In this document: piece by piece, positions 25,717 to 34,361 of the stretch | Layout: every line of letters begins with the position of its first letter | How positions within the stretch are numbered: the stretch's first letter is position 1 | Source: Chitinophagales bacterium | GTDB lineage: Bacteria; Bacteroidota; Bacteroidia; Chitinophagales; LD1 | Assembly: GCA_025057415.1 (NCBI GenBank) | Contig: JANWXI010000020.1 | Location: 1 to 35,406 of the forward strand | Direction: 5' to 3' | DNA length: 35,406 nt | Notes under the pieces: model-generated | What the model saw: only the letters and a program-made list of their open reading frames with translations | Told to the model about the DNA's origin: nothing | The model's database searches: none | Position numbers and translations under genes: made by a program

Positions 25717-27546
25717 TTACATGGCGGTGATACGCCATGTACTTACGGTATTGCTCGTAGATATATACAGCGTATAAACTCCCTTGGGCAGATTGCCAAC
25801 CGGAAGGGGTATGCGATGTGTACCGGCGGGCAATGAATACAACTCTTTGGCAAGTGCGGCGCCGCGCATATCATAAATCTGCAAAGTTATGTTGACCCGC
25901 TCAAGAGCAGTTAGTTGCAGGTATGAAACCTCACCGGAGTGTATAGGATTGGGATATATGCTAATGCCTGCCAGCGAAAAGTCGGGAAGGTCGGTGGGCC
26001 ATATCGTGTAGGATTGCTCTGCCTGGCAACCCTTTGAATCAGTAACTGTTACAGAGTATGTGCCGGGTGTGAGGTTATTGTTAGAGGAGAATATTTCACC
26101 GTTGTTCCAGGAGTAAGAATATGGTGGTGTTCCACCTGTAGTGTAAGCGTTCAGATTAAATCCTACTTGCTGAATGGATACTACAAGTGGCTCCGGGTTT
26201 TTAAGTGTGAAGGAACCTACGGCAACCTCACCGGCAGCGTCAGTAATGGTGAGTGAGTAAATTCCTGCAGGTACATTACCGGTGCTTGATGTGGTAGAAC
26301 CGTTTGACCATTGATAGCTGAAGGGTTGCACACCATTGATGGGAGTTACCGTAATGCTACCATCTGCATCGCCACCGCATGAGGGGGATTGAACGGTAGC
26401 GTTTATCGTAAGGGAGGAGGTGGAAGCGCTTTGCAATGGAGTATAGTTACCACATGTGTTACCCCAGGAAACTGCCTTCACACGATAGAGGTAAGTTTTA
26501 TTGGGAAGTATGTTCGGAAAAGTGAAAGTTGTATCCGCTACAATCGTATCGGCAATAAACAGATTAGAATTTGCCAGTTGCAAACGGAAGCGATAGCACA
26601 CCGCACCGTTAACTTTTTTCCATCTGAATGTGTATGAACCGGCAAGGATTGTCGTGTCGCCATTGGTAGGGCTGATGAATACCGGTGCCGGCAGCGGGTT
26701 TAGGTCAGGTGTGGTTTGATTGAGTAATTCAGGTCGTTCAACATTCAGAGTTTGAATCATTTCTGTTTGCTGCATTGGGCTAAAGCGATTCGTACACTGG
26801 TCATAGAAATAAGACATGTACAGCGTTTCATCTATCACATTCTTATAAAAATCGCCATTGGGGTCGGTTTCGTTACCGGTATAGGGACAGGGCGCACGGT
26901 AATCAATAAAATCGGCAGGGGTATCACAAAAGCGGTCGCCCTTGGTGGCACAATTACTGCCGTTTACGTATTCAACGGGCACAGTTGGTTCAAAGGTGTG
27001 AGGTAAATCGAGAAAATGCCCCATTTCGTGATGTAAGGTAGTGGTACCGGCTCCGTAACAACTGCGATTGATAAATATGCCCCCGCCTTTGGGTGCGGAG
27101 TTAGGGTATGTAGCAAAGCCGCATACATCCAAATCGGGGCTAATGTAAACATTGCATTTGTTCTGAATGTTATAATTAGAAAAAGTACTCCAACCGCTTA
27201 CATTAGGATTATTGTAAAGTGATGTGCTTCGTATTGAATCAATTACGGATATAAAGAATCCGATACCAAATTGATTAAATGCCTCATTTAACTCGCAGTG
27301 GCTGTCATAAATATGCCTTAAACTAACGCCTCCTGAGCCGTCATCGCGGGTGATGATGTGGTAAGCAATAGGAACCCACAGTGTGCCCCCGCGATTAGAG
27401 GAGGGTGCATACAGATAGTCCATGTTTTTGGTGTAGTAATGTTGGCGGTAGCTCTCCGTCATTTCGGTGCCGCACCGGCGGGTGGGTGATTGAGCTAAAG
27501 CCGCTACAACGGAAAAGATACATACGATGCTCAGAAAATTTTTCAT
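25717..27546 (-). CDS. Secreted M43 (pappalysin-type) metalloprotease with SprB-like repeats and T9SS sorting domain
   Basis: A 609-residue secreted zinc protease. After a signal peptide (1-19) comes the catalytic domain with LHHEMGHFLDLPHTF: zinc ligands H173, H177 and H183, catalytic E174. D180 replaces the usual glycine of HExxHxxGxxH. The Met-turn region is YMSYFYDQCTNRFSPMQ. A fibronectin-III-like domain follows (about 285-385; SYTFRWKKVNGAVCYRFRL), then two SprB-like repeats (VQSPSCGGDADGSITVTPIN and the next unit to about 520), and a T9SS type A sorting domain (ISIYPNPIHSGEVSYLQL, GVYTLYIS). It should act on extracellular protein substrates. Stand-alone gene, divergent from mdh. Confidence 0.93.
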   Translation of the reverse strand: MKNFLSIVCIFSVVAALAQSPTRRCGTEMTESYRQHYYTKNMDYLYAPSSNRGGTLWVPIAYHIITRDDGSGGVSLRHIYDSHCELNEAFNQFGIGFFISVIDSIRSTSLYNNPNVSGWSTFSNYNIQNKCNVYISPDLDVCGFATYPNSAPKGGGIFINRSCYGAGTTTLHHEMGHFLDLPHTFEPTVPVEYVNGSNCATKGDRFCDTPADFIDYRAPCPYTGNETDPNGDFYKNVIDETLYMSYFYDQCTNRFSPMQQTEMIQTLNVERPELLNQTTPDLNPLPAPVFISPTNGDTTILAGSYTFRWKKVNGAVCYRFRLQLANSNLFIADTIVADTTFTFPNILPNKTYLYRVKAVSWGNTCGNYTPLQSASTSSLTINATVQSPSCGGDADGSITVTPINGVQPFSYQWSNGSTTSSTGNVPAGIYSLTITDAAGEVAVGSFTLKNPEPLVVSIQQVGFNLNAYTTGGTPPYSYSWNNGEIFSSNNNLTPGTYSVTVTDSKGCQAEQSYTIWPTDLPDFSLAGISIYPNPIHSGEVSYLQLTALERVNITLQIYDMRGAALAKELYSLPAGTHRIPLPVGNLPKGVYTLYISTSNTVSTWRITAM

Positions 27547-27669
27547 AGCGTGTGATAAGCAAAACGCGAATTAAGTAATTTACGAGTAAAGTTGAAATGT
27601 AGCTTGGGTTAATAACTAACTTCATTATGAACATTCAACGGTAGCGGAAGTTTTGTTAACCGGTATCAT

Positions 27670-27699
27670 TTGCCCATACCATTCATTCGTATAAGTTTG
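27670..27699 (+). promoter_or_regulatory. Complete Bacteroidota promoter for mdh
   Basis: TTG at 27670-27672, a 19-nt spacer and TAAGTTTG at 27692-27699 match the Bacteroidota sigma-A consensus TTG-N19-TANNTTTG exactly. The predicted start of transcription near 27704 leaves a leader of about 40 nt before the mdh ATG. It is the only site in the window where I find both elements with correct spacing. Confidence 0.7.
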
Positions 27700-27744
27700 C
27701 GCCGCTTTACGAACAAAAAACATTAACTTAAAAACCATCCGAAA

Positions 27745-28680
27745 ATGAAAATTACCGTAGTAGGCGCTGGTGCAGTTGGCGCCACTGTAGCCGATAACAT
27801 CGCCCGCCGGGAATTGTGTGAAGAATTGGTACTGCTCGACATCAAGGAGGGTTTTGCCGAAGGCAAAGCCATGGATATGATGCAAACAGCTACCCTGCTG
27901 GGGTTTGATACGAAAATTACCGGCACCACAAATGATTACTCCAAAACCGCCGGCAGCCGTGTTGTGGTCATTACATCCGGCATACCCCGTAAACCTGGTA
28001 TGACAAGAGAGGAGCTTATTGGCACCAATGCATCCATTGTAAAGGGTGTTACCGAAAACCTGCTGAAACATTCTCCCGATGCGATTGTAGTGGTAATCAG
28101 CAATCCGATGGATACGATGACGTACCTGGCCCTGAAATCGTCCGGCTTGCCCAAGCACCACATCATTGGTATGGGGGGTATATTAGACAGCGCGCGTTTT
28201 AAGTACTATCTCTCACAGGCGCTGCAGTGCTCTCCGGGTGATTTGCAGGCAACCGTTATTGGCGGGCATGGCGATACCACCATGATACCGCTAACACGTT
28301 TAGCTACCTATCAGGGTGTGCCGGTCTCTAACTTTTTGGATGCCGAAACGCTGAAAAAGGTGGCTGCCGATACGATGGTAGGAGGCGCCACGCTCACCAA
28401 GCTCATCGGCACATCAGCATGGTATGCTCCGGGCGCAGCCGGCTGCGCGCTGGTAGAGAGTATTGTGCGCGATGAGAAGAAGGTATTTCCATGTTGTGTT
28501 TATTTGGAAGGCGAATACGGACAACGTGACATTTGTTTAGGAGTGCCGGTAGTGATAGGTAAAAACGGCTGGGAGCGCATTATTGAATATCAGTTGAATG
28601 CCGAGGAGCAGGAAGCATTCAATAAAAGCGCCGAGGCAGTGCGCAACATGAACCAGGTGTTGCAAACTATACCTGTATAA
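27745..28680 (+). CDS. mdh: Malate dehydrogenase
   Basis: A 311-residue LDH-like malate dehydrogenase oxidising malate to oxaloacetate with NAD in the TCA cycle. The Rossmann motif VVGAGAVGATVA lies at residues 5-16, with D32 at the end of strand 2 giving NAD preference. The substrate-loop sequence IPRKPGMTR (80-88) carries the arginine that selects malate over lactate. R151 and catalytic H175 in IGGHGDTTMIPL complete the active site. The length is normal for the bacterial MDH type shared with Chlorobi and Bacteroidota. It has its own promoter and terminator, so it is monocistronic. Confidence 0.97.
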   Translation: MKITVVGAGAVGATVADNIARRELCEELVLLDIKEGFAEGKAMDMMQTATLLGFDTKITGTTNDYSKTAGSRVVVITSGIPRKPGMTREELIGTNASIVKGVTENLLKHSPDAIVVVISNPMDTMTYLALKSSGLPKHHIIGMGGILDSARFKYYLSQALQCSPGDLQATVIGGHGDTTMIPLTRLATYQGVPVSNFLDAETLKKVAADTMVGGATLTKLIGTSAWYAPGAAGCALVESIVRDEKKVFPCCVYLEGEYGQRDICLGVPVVIGKNGWERIIEYQLNAEEQEAFNKSAEAVRNMNQVLQTIPV

Positions 28681-28702
28681 CAATCCCCGTTTACTCCTTA
28701 GG

Positions 28703-28735
28703 AAAATGCCTGCTGATTTTCGCAGGCATTTTTTT
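28703..28735 (+). terminator. Intrinsic terminator after mdh
   Basis: AAAATGCCTGC, an 8-nt loop and GCAGGCATTTT form a perfect 11-bp stem running into a T tract, 22 bp after the mdh stop codon. Confidence 0.88.
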
Positions 28736-28955
28736 GTACATGTGACTACCGGGCAAGTGTATATTAACACGGGTTTGCGATACGATGTGTGTTTTGGTCT
28801 AAACCAAAATTGTCATTAGAAATCATGCCTTCACTGTATTTAAAGTTTTTCAGAGATCCTAAAGCAAAAAATTCACTGGCATCAACACGTAAATTCTCTT
28901 TGGCTTAGTGCAACATTAAGCTACAAGTGGTGGTATGCTGTTAGAACCGCGATAG

Positions 28956-29123
28956 CCGGGTGAGGGATGCGAAGGACGCGAGCGCAGCGAAGCGGCCGCG
29001 CCCGCTCCGTTTAAAAACAAGCAAAGCGCGGGCGCGGCGGGAGCGACAGCGTACCCCGTAGCAAGCCCGACCCCGCTGCAGCGCGTAGCCCTGCGGAGTG
29101 CGGCAGCGGGGGCACCCCATAAT
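28956..29123 (-). repeat. GC-rich dispersed repeat, copy B (inverted)
   Basis: A 168-bp copy of the element at 20473-20643 in opposite orientation, ending 10 bp before the DUF1015 stop codon. Stem 29071-29079 with 29103-29111 is the counterpart of copy A's first stem: C-G in copy A is T-A here and the pairing is kept. Stem 28996-29005 with 29028-29037 is the counterpart of the second. Its position lets it act as a structured 3' end for the DUF1015 transcript. Confidence 0.9.
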
Positions 29124-29133
29124 AGCGAATACA

Positions 29134-30378
29134 CTAAAACAAATGACAGAACAAACCGTCGCGCAGTTTAGGTTCAAACCATGTGCTTTTCGGGGGCATT
29201 ACATTACCGCTATCGGCAATGTCCATGAGTTGTTTGAGCGATACAGGATACAGTGCAAAAGCTATACGCATCTCACCGCTGTTTACTCTGCGTTGCAACT
29301 CTTCGAGGCCGCGAATGCCACCTACAAAATCTATACGCTTATCGGTGCGCGGGTCCCGGATACCCAGCAGGGGCTCCAGTACATTTTCCTGAAGTATGGT
29401 TACATCGAGCACACCGATAGGGTCTTGACGGATAATGTGTGGTCTGGCGCGCAGGCGATACCATTTATTTTCTAAATACATAGTAAACTCGTGTATGGCG
29501 CCGGGGCGTAGAATGACATTGGCAGGGGGAGATACTTCAAATTTTTCTGATAAGCGATGAAGAAATTCTTCGGGCGTCCATCCGTTGAGATCTCTCACTA
29601 CGCGGTTGTAATCCATAATGGCTAAATGTGTGTGGGGGAATAGCGCCGCCTGAAAAAAATTATACTCCTCATTACCCGTATGCTGCGGGTTTTGCTCACG
29701 AAGGCGAAGCCCCACCTTAGCAGCCGATGCCGTGCGATGGTGCCCATCGGCAATGTATGTAAACGGGATTTCGTCACGAAAAATGCGCACAATGGTCTCA
29801 ATCTTTTCCGGGTCGTCAATTATCCAAACTTTATGGCGTATTTGATCACCGGATGTAAAATCATAAACCGGGTTACGACTTTGCATTACCTGCTGTACGA
29901 TGGCGCTGACGTTTCGGTTTTCGGGATAGGTCAGAAATATCAGACCCACATGTGCCTGCAGGGCTTGGGTGTGGCGTATGCGGTCTTCTTCTTTATCGGG
30001 CCGGGTGAATTCGTGTTTTTTTATTATGTTTTGGAAATAATCATCTATGGAGCAGCAAGCCACCAGTCCCACCTGCTCGCGGCCGTGCATCGTTTGCGAG
30101 TAGAGATACAAAAGGGGCATTTCATCTTGTATCAACACTCTGTCATGTATCAGTTTTTTAAAATTCTCATTGGCTTTTTGGTAAACCTCCGGGGAGTGTT
30201 CATCAGTGCCCGGAGGTAAGTCAATTTCAGCACGGCTCACATGTAAAAACGAGTACGGATTTCCGGCAGCCATGGCTGCGGCTTCTTGTGAGTTCATCAC
30301 ATCGTAAGGCAGCGATGCCACCTTTGCAGCCAGTGCAGGTTGTGGACGAAGCGCTCTGAAAGGTCGGATAACGGCCAT
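29134..30378 (-). CDS. DUF1015 family protein
   Basis: A 414-residue cytosolic protein of the DUF1015 family. Typical features are the start MAVIRPFRALRP, ASLPYDVMNSQEA, NPYSFLHVSRAEIDLP, the central TYIADGHHRTASAAK and a C-terminal DPRTDKRIDFVGG. The H-rich ADGHHR motif looks like an active-site or metal/phosphate site, and the family has been likened to ParB-type or serine-kinase-like folds. No function can be assigned from this sequence alone. It is read downstream of hemW with an 8-bp gap, so the two probably share a transcript. In many Bacteroidota this family sits near serine-biosynthesis genes, but none is present here. Confidence 0.93.
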   Translation of the reverse strand: MAVIRPFRALRPQPALAAKVASLPYDVMNSQEAAAMAAGNPYSFLHVSRAEIDLPPGTDEHSPEVYQKANENFKKLIHDRVLIQDEMPLLYLYSQTMHGREQVGLVACCSIDDYFQNIIKKHEFTRPDKEEDRIRHTQALQAHVGLIFLTYPENRNVSAIVQQVMQSRNPVYDFTSGDQIRHKVWIIDDPEKIETIVRIFRDEIPFTYIADGHHRTASAAKVGLRLREQNPQHTGNEEYNFFQAALFPHTHLAIMDYNRVVRDLNGWTPEEFLHRLSEKFEVSPPANVILRPGAIHEFTMYLENKWYRLRARPHIIRQDPIGVLDVTILQENVLEPLLGIRDPRTDKRIDFVGGIRGLEELQRRVNSGEMRIAFALYPVSLKQLMDIADSGNVMPPKSTWFEPKLRDGLFCHLF

Positions 30379-30386
30379 AGTTAATT

Positions 30387-31523
30387 TTACGGCAATGATA
30401 CATCGCTTTCTTCCAGAAACAACGCGGCGGCTATCCTATCGGCAAAAAACTTTCCGGAACGGGTAAGCGTAAGCACATCCCCATGCAGCGTATAGTACTC
30501 CGGATTTATCTGCTGCAAATACCGATGGATGGTTTGTTTTATTTCATTTCCCCAGGCGGCTGTGTTCACGCCTTGTGCGGTGCGCAGCCCGGTCATGATA
30601 GTTTCGTTGATGCGTTGGGCGGGGCTTAATACTTCTTCCTCATAATCTCTCCTGCCTTCCTCAAGCGCCGTGATGTACGCGATGTTGTTGCGCACGTTCC
30701 AACTGCGTGTGGTGCCGTTGAACGAATGAGCGGAGGGACCTAACCCGAGGTATTTCTTGCCACTCCAGTAGGCGCTGTTATGGAGCGAGTAGCGCCCCTC
30801 CCGGGCGAAGTTAGAGATTTCATATTGCTCATACCCCAGGTTTGTTGCTTCGCGCATCAGGATGTCGAGTTGTTCTGCAGCGTGCTCTTCAGTAGCAGGG
30901 GGAAGTATTTTTTTTCTGATTTTATTCTCCAAAGTAGTTTTGGGCTCTACGGTCAGGCAATAGGCAGAGAAATGTGGCACCTGTAGAGCGGCCGTCAGCT
31001 CTAAGTTTTTAACCCATCGGTCATGACTTAAGGTGGGCACACCATAAATCAGGTCAAGGGAAATATTTGTAAAACCCGCGTCCTGAGCTGACTTAACGGC
31101 TCGCAAGGTATCATCGGCTGTATGGACACGCTGCATATACCGCAGGTCATCATCAAAAAAAGATTGCACCCCGATGGAGAGACGGTTTACACCAAGCTCC
31201 TGTAGCCCGCGCAGATATTCAGCATCCTGTAAATCATCGGGGTTGGCTTCAACTGTAAACTCCTTAAGATAATTAAATGAGTAGTAGCGGTGAAGTGCAT
31301 CCAGGATAATTTTCCAATCGCCAATCGTGAGTAGCGAAGGAGTACCGCCGCCGGCGTATAGGGTCTCAACGGGTTGCGGGTTCAGATAATCAGATGTTAA
31401 TGCTATCTCTTTACACAGCGCTCTCAAAAAACGCTCTTTGTTCCCGAGCGAAGTGCTGAAATAAAAATTGCAATAGTTACAGGCACGCCTGCAAAAAGGT
31501 ACGTGTATGTAAATGCCTGCCAT
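30387..31523 (-). CDS. hemW: HemW-type radical SAM haem chaperone
   Basis: A 378-residue radical SAM protein of the HemN/HemW family. The cluster motif CRRACNYC (C11, C15, C18) has the CxxxCxxC spacing and is preceded by YIHVPF. GGGTPSL (near 59) and LSIGVQSF are further SAM-binding features, and a HemN C-terminal domain follows. True coproporphyrinogen dehydrogenases (HemN) are longer and carry extra N-terminal residues. This short form without that extension fits HemW, which binds and delivers haem. The older label coproporphyrinogen III oxidase should be avoided. It is divergent from the outer-membrane protein gene, with an 11-bp gap to the earliest start there. Confidence 0.93.
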   Translation of the reverse strand: MAGIYIHVPFCRRACNYCNFYFSTSLGNKERFLRALCKEIALTSDYLNPQPVETLYAGGGTPSLLTIGDWKIILDALHRYYSFNYLKEFTVEANPDDLQDAEYLRGLQELGVNRLSIGVQSFFDDDLRYMQRVHTADDTLRAVKSAQDAGFTNISLDLIYGVPTLSHDRWVKNLELTAALQVPHFSAYCLTVEPKTTLENKIRKKILPPATEEHAAEQLDILMREATNLGYEQYEISNFAREGRYSLHNSAYWSGKKYLGLGPSAHSFNGTTRSWNVRNNIAYITALEEGRRDYEEEVLSPAQRINETIMTGLRTAQGVNTAAWGNEIKQTIHRYLQQINPEYYTLHGDVLTLTRSGKFFADRIAAALFLEESDVSLP

Positions 31524-31534
31524 GCTCCGGTAAA

Positions 31535-33346
31535 ATGAAGATGAGGTTTCTGCGTTATCTTTGTGCGAATCTAATGCGTTTTAGTGCCTTACTATGCTGC
31601 GTTATGTTGGGGTGCTGTGTTCAGGCGCAGCGTCAATATACATTAAATATAATGTGTAACGACAAGCCCCCGGCTTTTTTCAGCGATAAGTTCTCGTATC
31701 GTACCCAACATCGCGACTCGATTGAGGCAAAAAAGGAAATCAACGATTTATTGCGCAGTGTCACGCTTGGTGGATATTTAGCAGCATCTGTTGACTCCCT
31801 GCAGGTAGATTCAACATCTGCCACTGCTTATGTATATGTAGGCGACAGGGCAGATGGGATTGTATTACGTTCCACCCCCACCAGTCAGCTATGGGTTGCC
31901 GAAGCGGGACTCCGTCATAAAATTGACGGAGAGCGCGTACACCGAATCAATGCATTTGCAACACTTCGCGAAAAGATTTTGCGGGCATGCGAAGATCGCG
32001 GTTATCCGTTTGCCGAGGTGCGCTTAGACAGCATAAAACTTACGGAAGGCAGATTTTGGGCAGCGCTTGCCGTACAACCCAACGACTACATAATATATGA
32101 CTCCCTGCAAATAATCGGAAAAACGAAAATCAAGTTGATTTTTCTGAAAAATTACCTGGGTATAAAACCCGGAAAGCCCTACAACGAAACTAACGTGCGT
32201 AGAATAAGCCAGCGGATTGGCGAATTGCAGTTTGTAGAACAAGCCAGTTCGCCCGCAGTTGAGTTTACCACCGGCAAAGCTACGGTGATGACTTTTCTGC
32301 GCGACAGGAAGGCAAGTCAGTTCAATTTTCTGCTCGGATTGTTGCCCGGCAGCAGCGGGAAAAGGGTATTGATAACCGGAGAGGCACGCTTTCATTTATT
32401 CAGCTTGCTGGGTTTAGGGGAAGAGTTTTACGTTGAGTGGCAAAAATTACAGCCCAAAACACAGCGGTTAGATACCCGGGTCAGCTTTCCGTATCTGGCG
32501 GGTTTGCCGCTGGGTGTACTTGCAAGGGTAGAGATGTACAAACGCGATACTACCTTCATTGATGTGGAGGGAGAGTATGGTGTGCGGTATCAGATAATAG
32601 GGAGTAATTACATACAGGCGGCTTACCGTCAGCGCATCACGTTTATCCTGCAAACCGATACCCAACGCATTAAACTCACGCGTGCCTTACCGGAGAATCT
32701 GGATGTTTCCTCCAACGAGTTTTCGTTGGAGTATTTTTATCAAAACCTGAACTATCGTTTTAATCCGGTGCGCGGCTGGGTGATGCGCCTAGGTGGTACA
32801 GCAGGCATAAAACAAATCCGAAAAAACAATCAGATTGTTTCGTTGTACGATGAAGTAGCCGGAAAACCTTTTGCGCACCTGTACGACACAGCACGTATGC
32901 GAACTTTTCAGTTTCGTATCAGCGCAACCATAGAAAAGTACTGGCGTCTGGCCGACCGCCACACGATTAAAACCAATATAGACGGGCGCTACTTTTTCAG
33001 CCAAAGAGTGTTTACCAATGAAATGTATCGTCTGGGAGGCAACTCCAGTTTGCGCGGTTTTGACGACCAATCTATCTTCACCCCGTATTACCTTTTAGGT
33101 AATGTGGAGTATCGTTTTTTACTGACGAGAAATTCTTACACCGGGGTGTTTTTCAATGCTGCGCTGGTTCGCGACCTGCGCGCGTCAGCGAATAAACCCG
33201 ACTGGCCTTTCGGTTTTGGCGCCACCGGTTCCATAGAAACAAAAGCGGGTATATTTGCCATTACGTATGCACTCGGCAGGCAGTTGGGCAATCGTTTGGC
33301 ATTTCGCGAATCAAAAATTCATTTCGGTTACATCAATTATTTCTGA
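31535..33346 (+). CDS. BamA/TamA-type outer-membrane protein
   Basis: A protein of about 600 residues of the Omp85 superfamily. A signal peptide precedes at least one or two POTRA-like domains (about 100-255; DSLQIIGKTKIKLIFLKNYL, YNETNVRRISQRIGEL). The C-terminal barrel has the Omp85 signature MYRLGGNSSLRGFDDQSI and a terminal aromatic beta-signal (HFGYINYF). It is shorter than BamA, so it is likely a TamA-like or accessory barrel protein rather than the essential BamA. Start choice is open: the ATG at 31535 gives 603 residues. The in-frame ATG at 31574 gives a cleaner signal peptide (MRFSALLCCVMLGCCVQAQ) and lies just after a TANNTTTG box. Its stop codon directly abuts the next ATG. Confidence 0.9.
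   Translation: MKMRFLRYLCANLMRFSALLCCVMLGCCVQAQRQYTLNIMCNDKPPAFFSDKFSYRTQHRDSIEAKKEINDLLRSVTLGGYLAASVDSLQVDSTSATAYVYVGDRADGIVLRSTPTSQLWVAEAGLRHKIDGERVHRINAFATLREKILRACEDRGYPFAEVRLDSIKLTEGRFWAALAVQPNDYIIYDSLQIIGKTKIKLIFLKNYLGIKPGKPYNETNVRRISQRIGELQFVEQASSPAVEFTTGKATVMTFLRDRKASQFNFLLGLLPGSSGKRVLITGEARFHLFSLLGLGEEFYVEWQKLQPKTQRLDTRVSFPYLAGLPLGVLARVEMYKRDTTFIDVEGEYGVRYQIIGSNYIQAAYRQRITFILQTDTQRIKLTRALPENLDVSSNEFSLEYFYQNLNYRFNPVRGWVMRLGGTAGIKQIRKNNQIVSLYDEVAGKPFAHLYDTARMRTFQFRISATIEKYWRLADRHTIKTNIDGRYFFSQRVFTNEMYRLGGNSSLRGFDDQSIFTPYYLLGNVEYRFLLTRNSYTGVFFNAALVRDLRASANKPDWPFGFGATGSIETKAGIFAITYALGRQLGNRLAFRESKIHFGYINYF
31556..31563 (+). promoter_or_regulatory. Bacteroidota -7 box inside annotated 5' end of BamA-like gene
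   Basis: TATCTTTG matches TANNTTTG and lies between the two candidate start codons (31535 and 31574), 10 nt before the second. If used, translation must begin at 31574. Confidence 0.4.
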
Positions 33347-34228
33347 ATGAATCTCAAGGGTATTCTGGCAGTAGGTATGGTGCTAATCAGCATGATGTCG
33401 CATGCCACCGTGAGCGACTCATCTGCCATAGCAGCTGCCCGTGCCGACTCGGCACTTCAAGCCATGCGCTATCGCGACTCCCTCTTGGCAATCAAATACG
33501 GAGAAATGTTTCAAGGCAGTTATTTGCTGGAACCGTCAACGAAAACATACCGCTTTGATGTGCAGCAATACAAGCCACCCAGGAATAATTTCCTTGTTTT
33601 TTTGTTGTTATTGCTCGTGCTAGGTATTGTCACGTACTTAAAAACCTCTTTCAGCAAAGATTTATCAGACGTGATACAATCAGCCATCAACAACCAAACA
33701 GCGCATCAGGTATTCCGCACCCAAACCCCAGGACTCACGTTGTCTTCGCTGTTGTTGCATATCAATTTTGTTTTGGTAATATGTATGTTTATGCGTTTTG
33801 TGCTCATAAAATTTTTTCACGTTACATCGTTAGATAGCTTACCCGGAATACTTTTTTTAATTTTTTTATTCACATTTTTTTATGTGTTGAAATTTATTTC
33901 GGTGCGCTTTTTTGGTTATGTGTTTGAAGTACGAGAAACATCCGAAGAATATATATTTATTTTTTCTACTATGTGCAAAACCCTTGGGCTATCGCTGATT
34001 CCAGCGATTTTCACGTTTTATGTAGCTCCTGAAAGATATTTTCATATAATATTTTATATTAATTTGTTTATTATCGGAATTTTTGTTACTACATTTGTAT
34101 GGAGGGCGTTATCCACATCCTCTAAATGGATGTACAGAAGTATATATCATTATATTATTTACGTTTGTACGCAGGAGGCAGCTACGCTGCTTCTGTTTTT
34201 TAAATTGTTAACCAAAACAGTTTCCTAA
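33347..34228 (+). CDS. DUF4271 multi-pass membrane protein
   Basis: A 293-residue protein with a signal sequence or first helix (about 4-20), a periplasmic segment (QAMRYRDSLLAIKYGEMFQG), then about six transmembrane helices starting near residue 83. Its layout and the conserved SKDLSDVIQSAINNQTAHQ and FGYVFEVRETSEEYIF stretches match the Bacteroidota DUF4271 family, which regularly precedes the uroporphyrinogen-III synthase gene, as here. Function is unknown; the conserved pairing with hemD is genomic context only. It begins immediately after the stop of the Omp85 gene, so the two are likely co-transcribed. Confidence 0.85.
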   Translation: MNLKGILAVGMVLISMMSHATVSDSSAIAAARADSALQAMRYRDSLLAIKYGEMFQGSYLLEPSTKTYRFDVQQYKPPRNNFLVFLLLLLVLGIVTYLKTSFSKDLSDVIQSAINNQTAHQVFRTQTPGLTLSSLLLHINFVLVICMFMRFVLIKFFHVTSLDSLPGILFLIFLFTFFYVLKFISVRFFGYVFEVRETSEEYIFIFSTMCKTLGLSLIPAIFTFYVAPERYFHIIFYINLFIIGIFVTTFVWRALSTSSKWMYRSIYHYIIYVCTQEAATLLLFFKLLTKTVS

Positions 34229-34230
34229 CC

Positions 34231-34317
34231 ATGGCAACAAAAAAGAAAGCTGCCAAGAAAGCAGCAAAGAAAGCTGCGAAGAAAGGGGCTAAGAAAGCAG
34301 CAAAAAAAAAGAAGTAA
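34231..34317 (+). CDS. Lys/Ala-rich 28-residue ORF, possible frameshifted N-terminus of HemD
   Basis: ATG two bases after the DUF4271 stop opens a 28-codon frame made almost only of lysine and alanine (MATKKKAAKKAAKKAAKK and so on), like the tails of bacterial histone-H1-like proteins. It ends at TAA just after a run of nine A (34302-34310). In the zero frame this run contains A AAA AAG (34305-34311), the classical -1 slippery heptamer. The -1 frame is open from there through 34318-34361 into the hemD frame, giving a 369-residue fusion. So it may be the true 5' end of hemD joined by frameshifting or slippage, a separate basic microprotein, or the result of a one-base homopolymer error. Confidence 0.6.
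   Translation: MATKKKAAKKAAKKAAKKGAKKAAKKKK
34305..34311 (+). promoter_or_regulatory. Candidate -1 slippery heptamer A AAA AAG
   Basis: The heptamer lies in the correct phase of the Lys/Ala ORF for a tandem -1 slip, one codon before its TAA stop. An AAAGGGG stretch at 34282-34288 could serve as an upstream stimulator. Only a weak downstream hairpin (GAAG/CTTC) is visible. Confidence 0.5.
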
Positions 34318-34361
34318 TTAACGCTGCTTCTTCTCAGCCCGCTGTCCTTCGCACAGTTTCT

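Larger units (their letters stand above)
28681..29133. other. Intergenic region between mdh and DUF1015 gene
   Basis: Holds the mdh terminator (28703-28735), a small 7-bp dyad TTTTGGT/ACCAAAA with CTAA loop at 28792-28809, and dispersed repeat copy B (28956-29123). Minus-strand frames overlapping the repeat (28916-29177) are treated as spurious. Nothing else is recognised. Confidence 0.6.

Noticed and set aside
28826-28908. 27-codon ORF (MPSLYLKFFRD) downstream of mdh
   Set aside because: Too short, with no promoter box, no family features and no positional support.
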